Source: Oscillospiraceae bacterium
Lineage (GTDB): Bacteria > Bacillota > Clostridia > Oscillospirales > Oscillospiraceae
Assembly (NCBI GenBank): GCA_017619715.1
Contig: JAFZRS010000026.1
Span: 1 to 64,000 of the forward strand
Direction of reading: 5' to 3'
DNA: 64,000 bases
Made by a program: the position numbers and the translations under genes
The notes under the pieces: model-generated
What the model was told of the DNA's origin: nothing
Database searches by the model: none
What the model saw: the letters and a program-made list of their open reading frames with translations, nothing else
Shown here: one piece after another, positions 15,837 to 24,152 of the stretch
How positions within the stretch are numbered: the first letter of the stretch is position 1
Layout: the number at the start of each line of letters is the position of its first letter

Positions 15837-16873
15837 TGGCGGTAAAAACTGCGACTGCCGGTCTGGACCGGCTGCGTCAATCGCTCAAAGACGGCGCGCC
15901 GGACAACGTCTATATATTCCACGGCGAGGAGACGTATTTGCGCCGGTACTATTTGGAGGAACTGCAAAAGCTGCTGATCCCGGCTGATTTTGCCGAGTTT
16001 AACTTTCATCGCCTGGGCGGCAGGATCTCCGTTCAGGAGCTGGCGGAGGCGGTGGAGGCAATGCCGATGATGGCGGAGCACACGCTCATCACGGTGACGG
16101 ATATGGACCTTTACAGGCTGGACGAGGGAAGCCGGAATCAGATCATTGAGCTGATGAGGGATTTTCCCGACTACTGCACGCTGGTATTCGTCTACGATCT
16201 GATCTCCTATAAGCCGGATAAGAAGATGAAGGAGCTGTATGCCGCGCTATGCAGCCGCGCGGTGGAGGTATCCTTTGCCCGGCAGGACCGCGCACAGCTC
16301 CTGCGCTGGCTCAAGCGGCGCTTTGCCGCACTGGGACACGATATTGACAGCGCCACAGCCGACCATCTGCTCTTTACCTGCGGTACACTGATGGGCGATC
16401 TGGTGCCGGAGATTGAGAAGATCGGCGCCTATGCCAAGGAACAGAAGGTCACCGTGGCGGATATCAACGCCGTGGCGGAGCCGATACTGGACGCCCGGGT
16501 TTTTGATATGACCAACTGCATCACCGCCGGGAAATACGATGACGCCGCCCGGGTGCTGGGTGAACTGCTGCGAATGCAGACGGAACCCATTGCGATTCTG
16601 GCGGCGGTGGGGAAGGAGCTGCGCAAGCTCTATACCGCCCGCCTTGCACTGGAATCGGGCAAGGATCGCCTCTGGCTCCAGAAGCTGTGGGGCATGAGCT
16701 CCGACTATCCCGCCAAGCTGCTGCTGCAGGCGGCGCGGCGCGTGGATCACACGTGGTGCCGCGAGGCGGTACGGCGTTGTCAGATACTGGATCTGCGCAT
16801 GAAAAGTGAGCGGAATATGGACAGCGAGGCGGAGTTGGCGCTCTTTTTGATGGAGCTGGCGGAGCGGAAATGA
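15833..16873 (+). CDS. holA: DNA polymerase III delta subunit
   Basis: The delta subunit opens the beta sliding clamp in the clamp-loader complex. It is 346 residues, the usual length, with the degenerate AAA+ N-terminal region (VYIFHGEETYLRRYY) that lacks a working Walker A, followed by the helical lid and the C-terminal collar domain (about residues 215-340). The start overlaps the comEC stop (ATGA), and GAAGGAGGG lies just upstream inside comEC. The comEC-holA order is common in Firmicutes. Confidence 0.93.
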   Translation: MMAVKTATAGLDRLRQSLKDGAPDNVYIFHGEETYLRRYYLEELQKLLIPADFAEFNFHRLGGRISVQELAEAVEAMPMMAEHTLITVTDMDLYRLDEGSRNQIIELMRDFPDYCTLVFVYDLISYKPDKKMKELYAALCSRAVEVSFARQDRAQLLRWLKRRFAALGHDIDSATADHLLFTCGTLMGDLVPEIEKIGAYAKEQKVTVADINAVAEPILDARVFDMTNCITAGKYDDAARVLGELLRMQTEPIAILAAVGKELRKLYTARLALESGKDRLWLQKLWGMSSDYPAKLLLQAARRVDHTWCREAVRRCQILDLRMKSERNMDSEAELALFLMELAERK

Positions 16874-17478
16874 AACCGAGGATACGAGAAATTATCGTCG
16901 TTGAGGGGCGGTATGATAAAAATACCCTGTTGCAGACGGTGGACGCCACGGTACTCACCACCGAGGGCTTCGGCGTGTTTCGTAACAGGGAGAAGACGGC
17001 GCTGATCCGCCGTCTGGCGTCCCGGCGCGGCGTGATACTGCTGACAGACAGCGACGGCGCGGGATTTGTGATCCGGCACTACCTGCAAGGTGCACTGCCG
17101 CCGGATCAGATCAAGCACGCCTATATCCCGGACGTGGCAGGCAAGGAACGCCGCAAACGTGTGGGCGGCAAGGAAGGCAAGTTAGGCGTGGAGGGCATGA
17201 CACCGGAGGTGTTACTCACGGCACTGCGCCGCGCCGGCGCCACCTTTGAAGGCGAGGAGAGTGCCTCAACGCAGCGCACGCCCATCACCAAAGCGGATCT
17301 TCTGGATCGGGGACTGATCGGCGCAAACAGTACGGCATCGCGCCGGGCATTGCTTCTAAAGCTGGAGCTGCCGGCACATCTAACGCCCAACGCCATGCTG
17401 GAAGCGCTGAACCTGCTGATGAGCCGGGAGGAATTTGAGGAGCTGACCTCTTGCAATATTACCCCCCGGCGGCTATAA
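16870..17478 (+). CDS. rnmV: RNase M5-like Toprim protein
   Basis: The 202-residue protein has an N-terminal Toprim domain with the catalytic Glu in VVEGRYDK and the acidic pair in LTDSDGAG, then a DUF4093-type C-terminal region, the arrangement of RNase M5, which matures 5S rRNA in low-GC Gram-positives. It overlaps holA by four bases (ATGA). In Bacillus rnmV neighbours ksgA; here it is tied to holA. The 3' end of the gene holds the glnS promoter. Confidence 0.87.
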   Translation: MKPRIREIIVVEGRYDKNTLLQTVDATVLTTEGFGVFRNREKTALIRRLASRRGVILLTDSDGAGFVIRHYLQGALPPDQIKHAYIPDVAGKERRKRVGGKEGKLGVEGMTPEVLLTALRRAGATFEGEESASTQRTPITKADLLDRGLIGANSTASRRALLLKLELPAHLTPNAMLEALNLLMSREEFEELTSCNITPRRL

Positions 17479-17479
17479 T
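17451..17479 (+). promoter_or_regulatory. Promoter of glnS, inside the rnmV 3' end
   Basis: TTGCAA (17451-17456), 17-bp spacer, TATAAT (17474-17479). The -10 box overlaps the rnmV stop codon. Confidence 0.75.
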
Positions 17480-17513
17480 GAACACATTGTTGCGTATACA
17501 AGGAGTGTGGAAC

Positions 17514-19235
17514 ATGGCGGAAGAGATCAAAGCCCTTGAAGAGGGCAAGAGCTTTATTCAGAATTTTATTGAAGAGGATATCGCCGAGGGCGGGCAGTTT
17601 GAGGGCGCTACCGTGCATACCCGTTTTCCGCCCGAGCCCAACGGCTATTTGCATATCGGGCACTGCAAGGCGCTGTGCATCGACTTCGGTATGGCGGAAA
17701 AGTACCACGGCCTTTGCAATTTACGCATGGACGATACCAATCCCGCCAAGGAGGATACCGAGTACGTAGGCGCGATCCAGCAGGATATCCACTGGCTGGG
17801 CTTCGACTGGGGCGACCGGTTCTTCTACGGTTCAGATTACTTTGAAAAGGACTATGAGTTTGCCGTGGAGCTGATCCGTAAGGGACTTGCCTACGTCTGC
17901 GAACTGACGCCGGAGGAATTTCAGGCCAACCGCGGCGACATCGGCGTACCGGCGGTTTCGCCGTACCGTGATCGCCCGGTAGAGGAGAACCTGCGGCTGT
18001 TCGAGATGATGAAAAAGGGGCAGGTGGAGGAGGGAAAGATGACCCTCCGCGCCAAGATCGACCTTGCCAGCGGAAACTTCAATCTCCGTGATCCCATCAT
18101 CTACCGGATCCGCTATATCAACCACCACCGCCAGGGTACCAAGTGGTGTATCTATCCCATGTATGACTTTGCCCACCCCATTCAGGACGCGCTGGAGGGG
18201 ATCACTCACAGCCTGTGTTCACTGGAGTTTGAGGAGCACCGTCCGCTCTATGACTGGGTGGTGAGCAACGTGTCGATCCCGTACCGCAAGCCGAGACAGA
18301 TTGAGTTTGCCCGACTGGGAATCGATCATACCGTCATGTCCAAGCGCAAGCTGCGGCAGTTGGTGGAGGAGGGGTACGTCTCCGGCTGGGACGATCCGCG
18401 CATGCCCACGCTGTGCGGTCTGCGCCGGCGCGGCTATACCGCCCGGTCGCTGCGTAATTTCTGTGAGCGCATCGGCGTGGCGAAGTCCGCCTCCACGGTG
18501 GAATACGGCTTTTTGGAGCATTGCCTCCGGGAGGATTTGAACCTGACCGCCGAACGCACCATGGCGGTGCTGCGCCCGGTGAAGCTTACCGTCACCAATT
18601 ATCCGGAGGGACAGCACGAGGTATTTGAGGTGGAGAACAATCCCACCGACCCAGATCAGGGAACCCATGAGATTACCTTCAGCCGCCATCTGTGGGTGGA
18701 GGAGGACGATTTTCTCGAAGTGCCGATTCCCAAGTATAAGCGGCTCTATCCCGGCAACGAGGTGCGGCTTAAAGGTGCGTATCTGGTGACGTGTACCGGC
18801 TGTACTAAGGATGAAAACGGAAACGTAACGGAGATTTTCTGTGAATACGATCCCGATTCCCGAGGCGGCGATCCCTCTGACGGGCGGAAGGTGAAGGGCG
18901 CTACGCTCCACTGGGTGGACGCGGAAAACTGTGTGGACGCGGAGGTGCGGCTCTATGAGAATCTGTTTTCCGACCCCAATCCCGACGCCGCACCGGGCGG
19001 TTTCCTGACCGTGCTGAACCCGGAGAGCCTGACCGTGCTGACGGGCTGCAAGGTAGAACGCGCGATGGTACAGGCGGCGGAGGACTTTGCGCGCACCGAG
19101 AACCGCACCGGTGTCAATGCCCCTACGTTCCAGTTCATGCGCACCGGCTATTTCTGTCTGGATAACCGTGATTGCTCCGCCGATCATCTGGTGTTCAACC
19201 GCAGCGTACTGCTCAAAGACAGCTTCAAGAAATGA
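17514..19235 (+). CDS. glnS: Glutaminyl-tRNA synthetase
   Basis: Class I enzyme of 573 residues that charges tRNA-Gln directly. PPEPNGYLHIGH carries the HIGH motif and VMSKRKL the KMSKS motif; the C-terminal double beta-barrel anticodon-binding region is complete. ATG 17514 has AAGGAG eight bases upstream; the frame opens earlier at 17451 but that is in the promoter. GlnRS is patchy in Firmicutes, which often use the GatCAB route; its presence fits this Clostridia lineage, possibly by old transfer. It overlaps the next gene by four bases. Confidence 0.96.
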   Translation: MAEEIKALEEGKSFIQNFIEEDIAEGGQFEGATVHTRFPPEPNGYLHIGHCKALCIDFGMAEKYHGLCNLRMDDTNPAKEDTEYVGAIQQDIHWLGFDWGDRFFYGSDYFEKDYEFAVELIRKGLAYVCELTPEEFQANRGDIGVPAVSPYRDRPVEENLRLFEMMKKGQVEEGKMTLRAKIDLASGNFNLRDPIIYRIRYINHHRQGTKWCIYPMYDFAHPIQDALEGITHSLCSLEFEEHRPLYDWVVSNVSIPYRKPRQIEFARLGIDHTVMSKRKLRQLVEEGYVSGWDDPRMPTLCGLRRRGYTARSLRNFCERIGVAKSASTVEYGFLEHCLREDLNLTAERTMAVLRPVKLTVTNYPEGQHEVFEVENNPTDPDQGTHEITFSRHLWVEEDDFLEVPIPKYKRLYPGNEVRLKGAYLVTCTGCTKDENGNVTEIFCEYDPDSRGGDPSDGRKVKGATLHWVDAENCVDAEVRLYENLFSDPNPDAAPGGFLTVLNPESLTVLTGCKVERAMVQAAEDFARTENRTGVNAPTFQFMRTGYFCLDNRDCSADHLVFNRSVLLKDSFKK

Positions 19236-19768
19236 GCGATCTGTACGATAAGGTGCGCCGAAAACCCACCGAAAAGCGGCACGTACCGTCGATACCGCTG
19301 CTTGTTACAGGTGCGGTGCTGACACTGGCGCTGATCGTGGGACTGATCATTGTGCGTCCCCTTTACCGCCACCGGGAGTTTATGCGTTTTTTGAGCGATC
19401 TATCGGAGAGTACGGTGTATGCAACTGTCCACAACAGTCTGCGCTGTGAAAGAGACGGTCAGCCGCCTCTGCGCATTACCGTGGAGAATGCTTACGCCAT
19501 CTACAACAAGATTGCCGCGTCCGGCGAAGGTGATCTGCGCCGGGACGTTCCCGATGAGGGCGGCATTTTGCTCCGTTATGGCAACGGCGCGATGCTGGAG
19601 CTGTGGCAGTACACTTACACAAGCGGAGGACGAAGGGAAGGCGTGCTGATTCGCTACACCAATCCCACCGGCGGACAGTACATCTATTGCACCAATCGCT
19701 CCTTTTACAGCAATATGTCGGCGGTGCTGACGCCGAAGGATAATCCCCTGTGGGAAGATGCGTCATGA
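19232..19768 (+). CDS. Unrecognised single-pass membrane protein
   Basis: The 178-residue product has a basic N-terminus, one transmembrane helix (about residues 22-44) and a 130-residue outer domain with a mixed alpha/beta feel and no motif I recognise. The topology (positive residues before the helix) suggests the domain faces outward. It starts in the glnS stop codon (ATGA), so the two are co-transcribed and translationally coupled. A role in tRNA metabolism is not implied by this alone. Confidence 0.75.
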   Translation: MSDLYDKVRRKPTEKRHVPSIPLLVTGAVLTLALIVGLIIVRPLYRHREFMRFLSDLSESTVYATVHNSLRCERDGQPPLRITVENAYAIYNKIAASGEGDLRRDVPDEGGILLRYGNGAMLELWQYTYTSGGRREGVLIRYTNPTGGQYIYCTNRSFYSNMSAVLTPKDNPLWEDAS

Positions 19769-19770
19769 TG

Positions 19771-19800
19771 AAAAGAGCGACCCGATCGGGTCGCTCTTTT
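19771..19800. terminator. Palindromic terminator
   Basis: A perfect palindrome AAAAGAGCGACCCGA and its complement, starting 2 bases after the stop codon and ending in TTTT. It serves the glnS unit and the convergent aldo/keto reductase gene. Confidence 0.92.
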
Positions 19801-19819
19801 AGATGTAAGCATCGCGCGG

Positions 19820-20845
19820 TTATATCTGCACTTCCCCGGACAAAATGCGCTTATAATCCTCCAGATTCTGCTGCAAAAGCGTTGGCGTATCAAGGCTGTA
19901 AGGGCATTTCGCTTTACAGCTGTTGCAGTGGATACAGTTTTCAATCTCCATCATTTTTGCCTGCCATTCCGGCGTGAGAAACCCATCGGAGGGACTGCGC
20001 CGGATCATCTGGGACATACGGGCGCACTGGCGTATCTCGATTCCCATGGGGCAGGGCATGCAGTAGCCGCAGGAGCGGCAGAAGCTGCCGGAAAGATCCT
20101 TGCGGTCCGAGGCGATCACGGCGCGCATGGCGTCGTCCAGCACAGGGGGATTTGCCATGAAGGAGATGAACTCTTCCAGCTCTGTGAGCCGCTGGATACC
20201 CCAGATGGGCAGTACGTTGTCGAACTGATCCAGCCAGGCGTACGCGGCGGCGGCGTGGGTAATGAGCCCTCCGGACAGACCCTTCATGGCGATAAAGCCC
20301 ACGTTATGTTCCCGGCACAGCTCCACCAGTTCCAGATCCTTTTCCGTGGCGAGATAGCACAGGGGGAATTGGAGCGTTTCATATAGACCCGATTCCACCG
20401 CCTCTCGCGCTACCGCCAGACGGTGATTGGTGATGCCGATATGGCGGATCTTGCCCTGCGCCTTCGCCTCCAGCGCCGCTTCATATAGACCCGTGCCGTC
20501 TCCCGGTTTGGGGCAGAAGGCGGGGTTGTGGAACTGGTAGATATCCACATGATCCGTCTGCAACATGCGCAGGCTGTTGTCCAGGTGCTGCCAAAAGGTC
20601 GCCGCGTCGGCGGCGCCGGTTTTGGTGGCGAGCGTGATATGCTCTCGCACCTCTCCCAGCGCCAGACCCAGCTTTTTCTCGCTGTCCGTATAGTAATTGG
20701 CTGTGTCAAAAAAAGTGAAGCCGCCCTCATATGCGCGGCGGAGCAGGCGCTGGGAATCCTCCATGCCGACACGTTGAATCGGCAGCGCGCCGAAAGCGTT
20801 TTTGGGGGAAACAATACCGGTGCGACCCAAGGTAACGGTTTTCAC
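19820..20845 (-). CDS. Aldo/keto reductase with C-terminal ferredoxin-type 4Fe-4S domain
   Basis: The 341-residue protein has an AKR TIM barrel (about residues 1-270, starting VKTVTLGRTG, with the catalytic-type FFDTANYY) and a C-terminal extension carrying two Cys clusters: CRSCGYCMPC and CIHCNSCKAKCP. This fused form is frequent in anaerobes. The substrate is unknown; electrons could move between NAD(P)H and iron-sulfur centres. GTG 20845 is chosen because relatives start at this point and AAAGGTGG lies upstream; ATG 20878 is the alternative. Confidence 0.88.
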   Translation of the reverse strand: MKTVTLGRTGIVSPKNAFGALPIQRVGMEDSQRLLRRAYEGGFTFFDTANYYTDSEKKLGLALGEVREHITLATKTGAADAATFWQHLDNSLRMLQTDHVDIYQFHNPAFCPKPGDGTGLYEAALEAKAQGKIRHIGITNHRLAVAREAVESGLYETLQFPLCYLATEKDLELVELCREHNVGFIAMKGLSGGLITHAAAAYAWLDQFDNVLPIWGIQRLTELEEFISFMANPPVLDDAMRAVIASDRKDLSGSFCRSCGYCMPCPMGIEIRQCARMSQMIRRSPSDGFLTPEWQAKMMEIENCIHCNSCKAKCPYSLDTPTLLQQNLEDYKRILSGEVQI

Positions 20846-20908
20846 GGGAAAAACCACCTTTCCACATGTTTTTCCCATTTTACCACACCGTATCGGACTT
20901 TGGCAAGT

Positions 20909-21679
20909 TCAAAGGGCTTCTTTGATCATGCGGATCGCACCCTTTTCCAGACGGCTCACCTGTGCCTGAGAGATGCCGATTTCCGTGGACACCTCCATCT
21001 GTGTCTTGCCCTGGTAGAAGCGCATGGCAAGAATCCGCCGTTCCCGGGCGTCTAAACGTCCGATCGCCTCTTTGAGCGCCATTTGTTCGATCCAGCTCTC
21101 GTCGCTGTTGCGGGTATCTCTGATCTGATCCATTACGCACATGGCGTCGCTGCCGTCGGCGTATACAGGTTCATACAGCGATACCGGATCCACCACCGCG
21201 TCCATGGCGAGCACCACGTCCTCCCGGGAGATGTCCAGATGCCGTGCAATCTGCTCCACAGTGGGCTCCCGCTGACTCTCGTTGAGCAGCTTTTCCCGAG
21301 CCTGCAGTACCTTGTAGGCGGTGTCACGGGTACTGCGGCTTACGCGGATAGCGCTGTTGTCACGAAGATAGCGGCGAATTTCACCGATGATCATGGGGAC
21401 GCCGTAGGTAGAAAAGCGAACGTTCTGGCTGATATCAAAGTTGTCGATTGCCTTCATCAATCCGATACAGCCCACCTGAAAAAGATCGTCCGCATTGGCG
21501 CCGCGGCTGGCAAAGCGCTGGATCACTGATAAAACCAGCCGCAGATTGCCGCAGATCAGCCTTTCCCGCGCCGCCTTGTCGCCCTGCTGACTGCGGCGCA
21601 GCAGCTCCATCATCTCGTCGTTTTTCAGAACCTGCAATTTGCTCGTGTCGATGCCGCAGATCTCCACTTTTCCCCGCAT
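20909..21679 (-). CDS. sigG: Sporulation sigma factor SigG
   Basis: SigG drives late forespore transcription. The 256-residue protein begins with the SigG-typical KVEICGIDTSKL (region that binds CsfB/SpoIIAB), followed by region 2 (DLFQVGCIGLMKAIDNFD, FSTYGVPMIIGEIRRYLRD), region 3 and region 4 with the helix-turn-helix TQMEVSTEIGISQAQVSRLEK. In Bacillus sigG follows spoIIGA-sigE; here those genes are absent, and the divergent neighbour is ymxH. Expression is presumably from a forespore promoter in 21680-21840, which I could not identify. Confidence 0.95.
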   Translation of the reverse strand: MRGKVEICGIDTSKLQVLKNDEMMELLRRSQQGDKAARERLICGNLRLVLSVIQRFASRGANADDLFQVGCIGLMKAIDNFDISQNVRFSTYGVPMIIGEIRRYLRDNSAIRVSRSTRDTAYKVLQAREKLLNESQREPTVEQIARHLDISREDVVLAMDAVVDPVSLYEPVYADGSDAMCVMDQIRDTRNSDESWIEQMALKEAIGRLDARERRILAMRFYQGKTQMEVSTEIGISQAQVSRLEKGAIRMIKEAL

Positions 21680-21841
21680 AATACGCGCCTCCCGGTTTGA
21701 TAAAAAAAGTATTTCCGCCGGGTCTGCTGCTTATACGGCGCGGCAAAAAGACGGCGTCTTCGACAGCGCGCCGCCTTGAGCGTGAGGACACTGTTCACAT
21801 AGCAGAGAGGTTGTGCATAGAATAGGGCGAGGTGGATGGAT

Positions 21842-22126
21842 ATGATAAACCGTTTTTCTATGCTGCGCCGCAAGGAGGTCATTAACATCTGCGACGGATG
21901 CCGTCTGGGCTACGTGGGCGATCTGGATATCAAGCTGCCGGAAGGCGAGGTAAAGGCGATCATTGTGTTCGGTCCATGCCGTTTTTTCGGCTTGTTCGGA
22001 CGGGGCGAGGATTTCTACATACCGTGGGAGTGCATACAGCGCTTCGGCGACGACATTATCCTGATCGACAAACCGTTTCAGCGCCGGGAAGGTCCTCCGG
22101 GACCGAAACGCTTTAGAAAGTGGTAG
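21842..22126 (+). CDS. ymxH: YlmC/YmxH family sporulation protein
   Basis: The 94-residue PRC-barrel protein belongs to the YlmC/YmxH family. Typical parts are the start INRFSMLRRKEVINI and the end IPWECIQRFGDDIILID. The molecular role is unknown; the family co-occurs with spore formers. ATG 21842 is preferred to ATG 21836 because the SD AGGTGG directly abuts the latter. It is divergent from sigG. Confidence 0.9.
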   Translation: MINRFSMLRRKEVINICDGCRLGYVGDLDIKLPEGEVKAIIVFGPCRFFGLFGRGEDFYIPWECIQRFGDDIILIDKPFQRREGPPGPKRFRKW

Positions 22127-22141
22127 AATCGCATAAAATTT

Positions 22142-22194
22142 CCCCGGGAAAAGGCAAAAAACTTCTTGCATTCCCGGGGAAGCTGTGCTATTAT
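22142..22194 (+). promoter_or_regulatory. rpsB promoter overlapped by a GC palindrome
   Basis: TTGCAT (22166-22171), 17-bp spacer, TATTAT (22189-22194). A 9-bp inverted repeat, CCCCGGGAA (22142-22150) and TTCCCGGGG (22171-22179), brackets the -35 box. The roughly 105-base leader to the rpsB start may carry an S2 autoregulatory fold, but I cannot identify a known motif. Confidence 0.65.
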
Positions 22195-22305
22195 ATTCCA
22201 GCATTCCGCACAGCCTTGGATTTTCGGTCGGTGCCGCTTGTCGGTTGGCCGGGGAGACGAAGGGGCTGGAGGTAACAACTAAACAGAAAAAGGAGAACAA
22301 AACAA

Positions 22306-23064
22306 ATGGCAAATCAAAACGTCGTATCCATGAAAGCCCTGTTGGAGGCGGGCGTGCATTTCGGACACCAGACCCGCCGCTGGAACCCCAAGATGGCTCC
22401 CTACATTTATACGGAGCGCAACGGCATCTATATCATTGATCTGCAAAAGACCGTGAAAAAGCTGGAAGAGGCGTATGCCTTTGTCCGTGAGCTCTCTGAA
22501 AACGGACAGTCGTTGCTGTTTGTGGGTACGAAGAAGCAGGCGCAGGACGCTATCCGCGACGAGGCGCTGCGCTGCAACATGTTCTTTGTCAATGCCCGCT
22601 GGCTGGGCGGCATGATGACCAACTTCAAGACCATGCGCACCCGTATCGACCGGCTCAATCAGCTCAAGACCATGCAGTCTGACGGCACATTCGATATGCT
22701 GCCCAAGAAGGAAGTTATCAAGCACATGGGAGAGATCGAGAAGCTGGAGAAGTATCTGGGCGGCGTGAAGGAGATGCGTAAGCTTCCCGGCGCACTGTTC
22801 ATTGTGGATACCCGCAAGGAGCGCAACGCTATTGCCGAGGCACACCGTTTGGGCATTCCCGTGGTGGCGATCGCCGATACCAACTGCGATCCTGACGAGA
22901 TCGACTATCCGATTCCCGGCAATGATGACGCCATTCGCGCCATTCGCCTGATCTCCTCTGTGATGGCAGACGCCATGATCGAGGGCCGTCAGGGTGAGCA
23001 GGTCGAGGCTGAGGTCGCCGAGGCGCCCGCTGAAGAAGCTGCGGAGGAGACTGCCGCCGAGTAA
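22306..23064 (+). CDS. rpsB: 30S ribosomal protein S2
   Basis: A 252-residue S2, with the universal start [38 protein letters not shown] and the middle [12 protein letters not shown]. The last about 20 residues are an acidic, Ala/Glu-rich tail. AAAAGGAG precedes ATG 22306. It is followed by a strong hairpin and then tsf, the conserved rpsB-tsf pair. Confidence 0.98.
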   Translation: MANQNVVSMKALLEAGVHFGHQTRRWNPKMAPYIYTERNGIYIIDLQKTVKKLEEAYAFVRELSENGQSLLFVGTKKQAQDAIRDEALRCNMFFVNARWLGGMMTNFKTMRTRIDRLNQLKTMQSDGTFDMLPKKEVIKHMGEIEKLEKYLGGVKEMRKLPGALFIVDTRKERNAIAEAHRLGIPVVAIADTNCDPDEIDYPIPGNDDAIRAIRLISSVMADAMIEGRQGEQVEAEVAEAPAEEAAEETAAE

Positions 23065-23094
23065 GGCGTACAGGTTCGAGTAAGCCGAGTAAGC

Positions 23095-23126
23095 AAAGGG
23101 GCAGGGGTTTGTCCCTGCCCCTTTTT
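23095..23126 (+). terminator. Intercistronic terminator/attenuator between rpsB and tsf
   Basis: A 12-bp stem (23095-23106 with 23113-23124) and a five-base T-run. No promoter is evident between it and tsf, so read-through probably sets the S2:EF-Ts ratio. Confidence 0.85.
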
Positions 23127-23157
23127 ATGAAATTTGTTTTACAGGAGGATAATGGAA

Positions 23158-24084
23158 ATGGCATTTACCGCGAATGATGTTAAGACCCTGCGCGAGATGA
23201 CCGGCGTGGGCATGATGGATTGCAAGAAGGCGCTGACCGAGACGGACGGCGATATGGACAAGGCTGTGGAGTATCTGCGCGAGAAGGGTCTGGCGAAGGC
23301 TGCTAAGAAAGCCGGACGCATTGCCGCCGAGGGCATGGCATGCGCGCTGGTGGAAAACGGCGTGGGCGCGCTGGTGGAAGTCAACTGTGAGACCGACTTT
23401 TGCGCCAAGAGCGATCCGTTCGTGGCGTTTGTGAAGGATGTCGCCAAGGCTGTGATTGCCAACGATCCCGCCGACGTGGACGCGCTGCTTGGAAGCAAGT
23501 ATCCCGGCTCGGATTTGACCGTGGCGGAGACGCTGCCGGAGAAGGTGATGTCCATCGGTGAGAATCTGCAGATTCGCCGTTTCATTCGTTACAATGATAA
23601 CGTCAGCGTGGGCTATGTTCATGCCGGCGGCAAGATCGGTGTGCTGGTGAATCTGGCAGTCGAGGGCGGTGTGGACGCCACCGAGATCGGGCGTAACGTC
23701 GCCATGCAGATCGCCGCGTACAATCCCCGTTTCTGGGATAAGGCGGACGTGACCGAGGAAGTGCTCGCCGAGGAAAAGAAAATCGCTCTGGCGCTGATGG
23801 ACGCCGATCCCAAGATGGCGAACAAGCCTCAGCAGGTCAAAGAAAAGATCGTGATGGGCAAGATGAACAAGTTCTACGAGGAGAACTGCCTGCTGCAGCA
23901 GGAGTTCGTGCGCGAGGACATCTTCGCCGGCAGCGTGGAGCAGTATATCGCCGACGCCGGCAAGAAGTTGGGCGGCAGCGTGAAATTTGTCAAGGCGGTT
24001 CGCTTCATGACCGGTGAGGGCATCGAGAAGAAGCAGGAGGACTTCGCCGCCGAGGTCGCCGCCCAGATGAATATGGGCAAGTAA
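23158..24084 (+). CDS. tsf: Elongation factor Ts
   Basis: EF-Ts recycles EF-Tu by nucleotide exchange. The 308-residue protein has the N-terminal UBA-like domain (VKTLREMTGVGMMDCKKAL), the conserved ETDFCAK segment in the core, and a dimerisation region. ATG 23158 is chosen because AGGAGG is nine bases upstream; ATG 23152 would leave only three. It is probably transcribed with rpsB through the hairpin at 23095-23126. Confidence 0.97.
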   Translation: MAFTANDVKTLREMTGVGMMDCKKALTETDGDMDKAVEYLREKGLAKAAKKAGRIAAEGMACALVENGVGALVEVNCETDFCAKSDPFVAFVKDVAKAVIANDPADVDALLGSKYPGSDLTVAETLPEKVMSIGENLQIRRFIRYNDNVSVGYVHAGGKIGVLVNLAVEGGVDATEIGRNVAMQIAAYNPRFWDKADVTEEVLAEEKKIALALMDADPKMANKPQQVKEKIVMGKMNKFYEENCLLQQEFVREDIFAGSVEQYIADAGKKLGGSVKFVKAVRFMTGEGIEKKQEDFAAEVAAQMNMGK

Positions 24085-24104
24085 TCCCGCTTTCAAAAAC
24101 GAAC

Positions 24105-24143
24105 AAAACAGCGCCGCCTGCGATTGCAGGCGGCGCTGTTTTT
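24105..24143. terminator. Terminator of tsf
   Basis: A 17-bp perfect stem (24105-24121 with 24126-24142) with a GATT loop. Its A and T flanks make it usable from both strands, so it also ends the DUF4349 gene. Confidence 0.95.
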
Positions 24144-24152
24144 ATGTGATAT

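Noticed and set aside
21680-21841. Forespore sigma promoter for sigG
   Set aside because: No convincing SigF/SigG-type -10 and -35 pair could be identified by eye.
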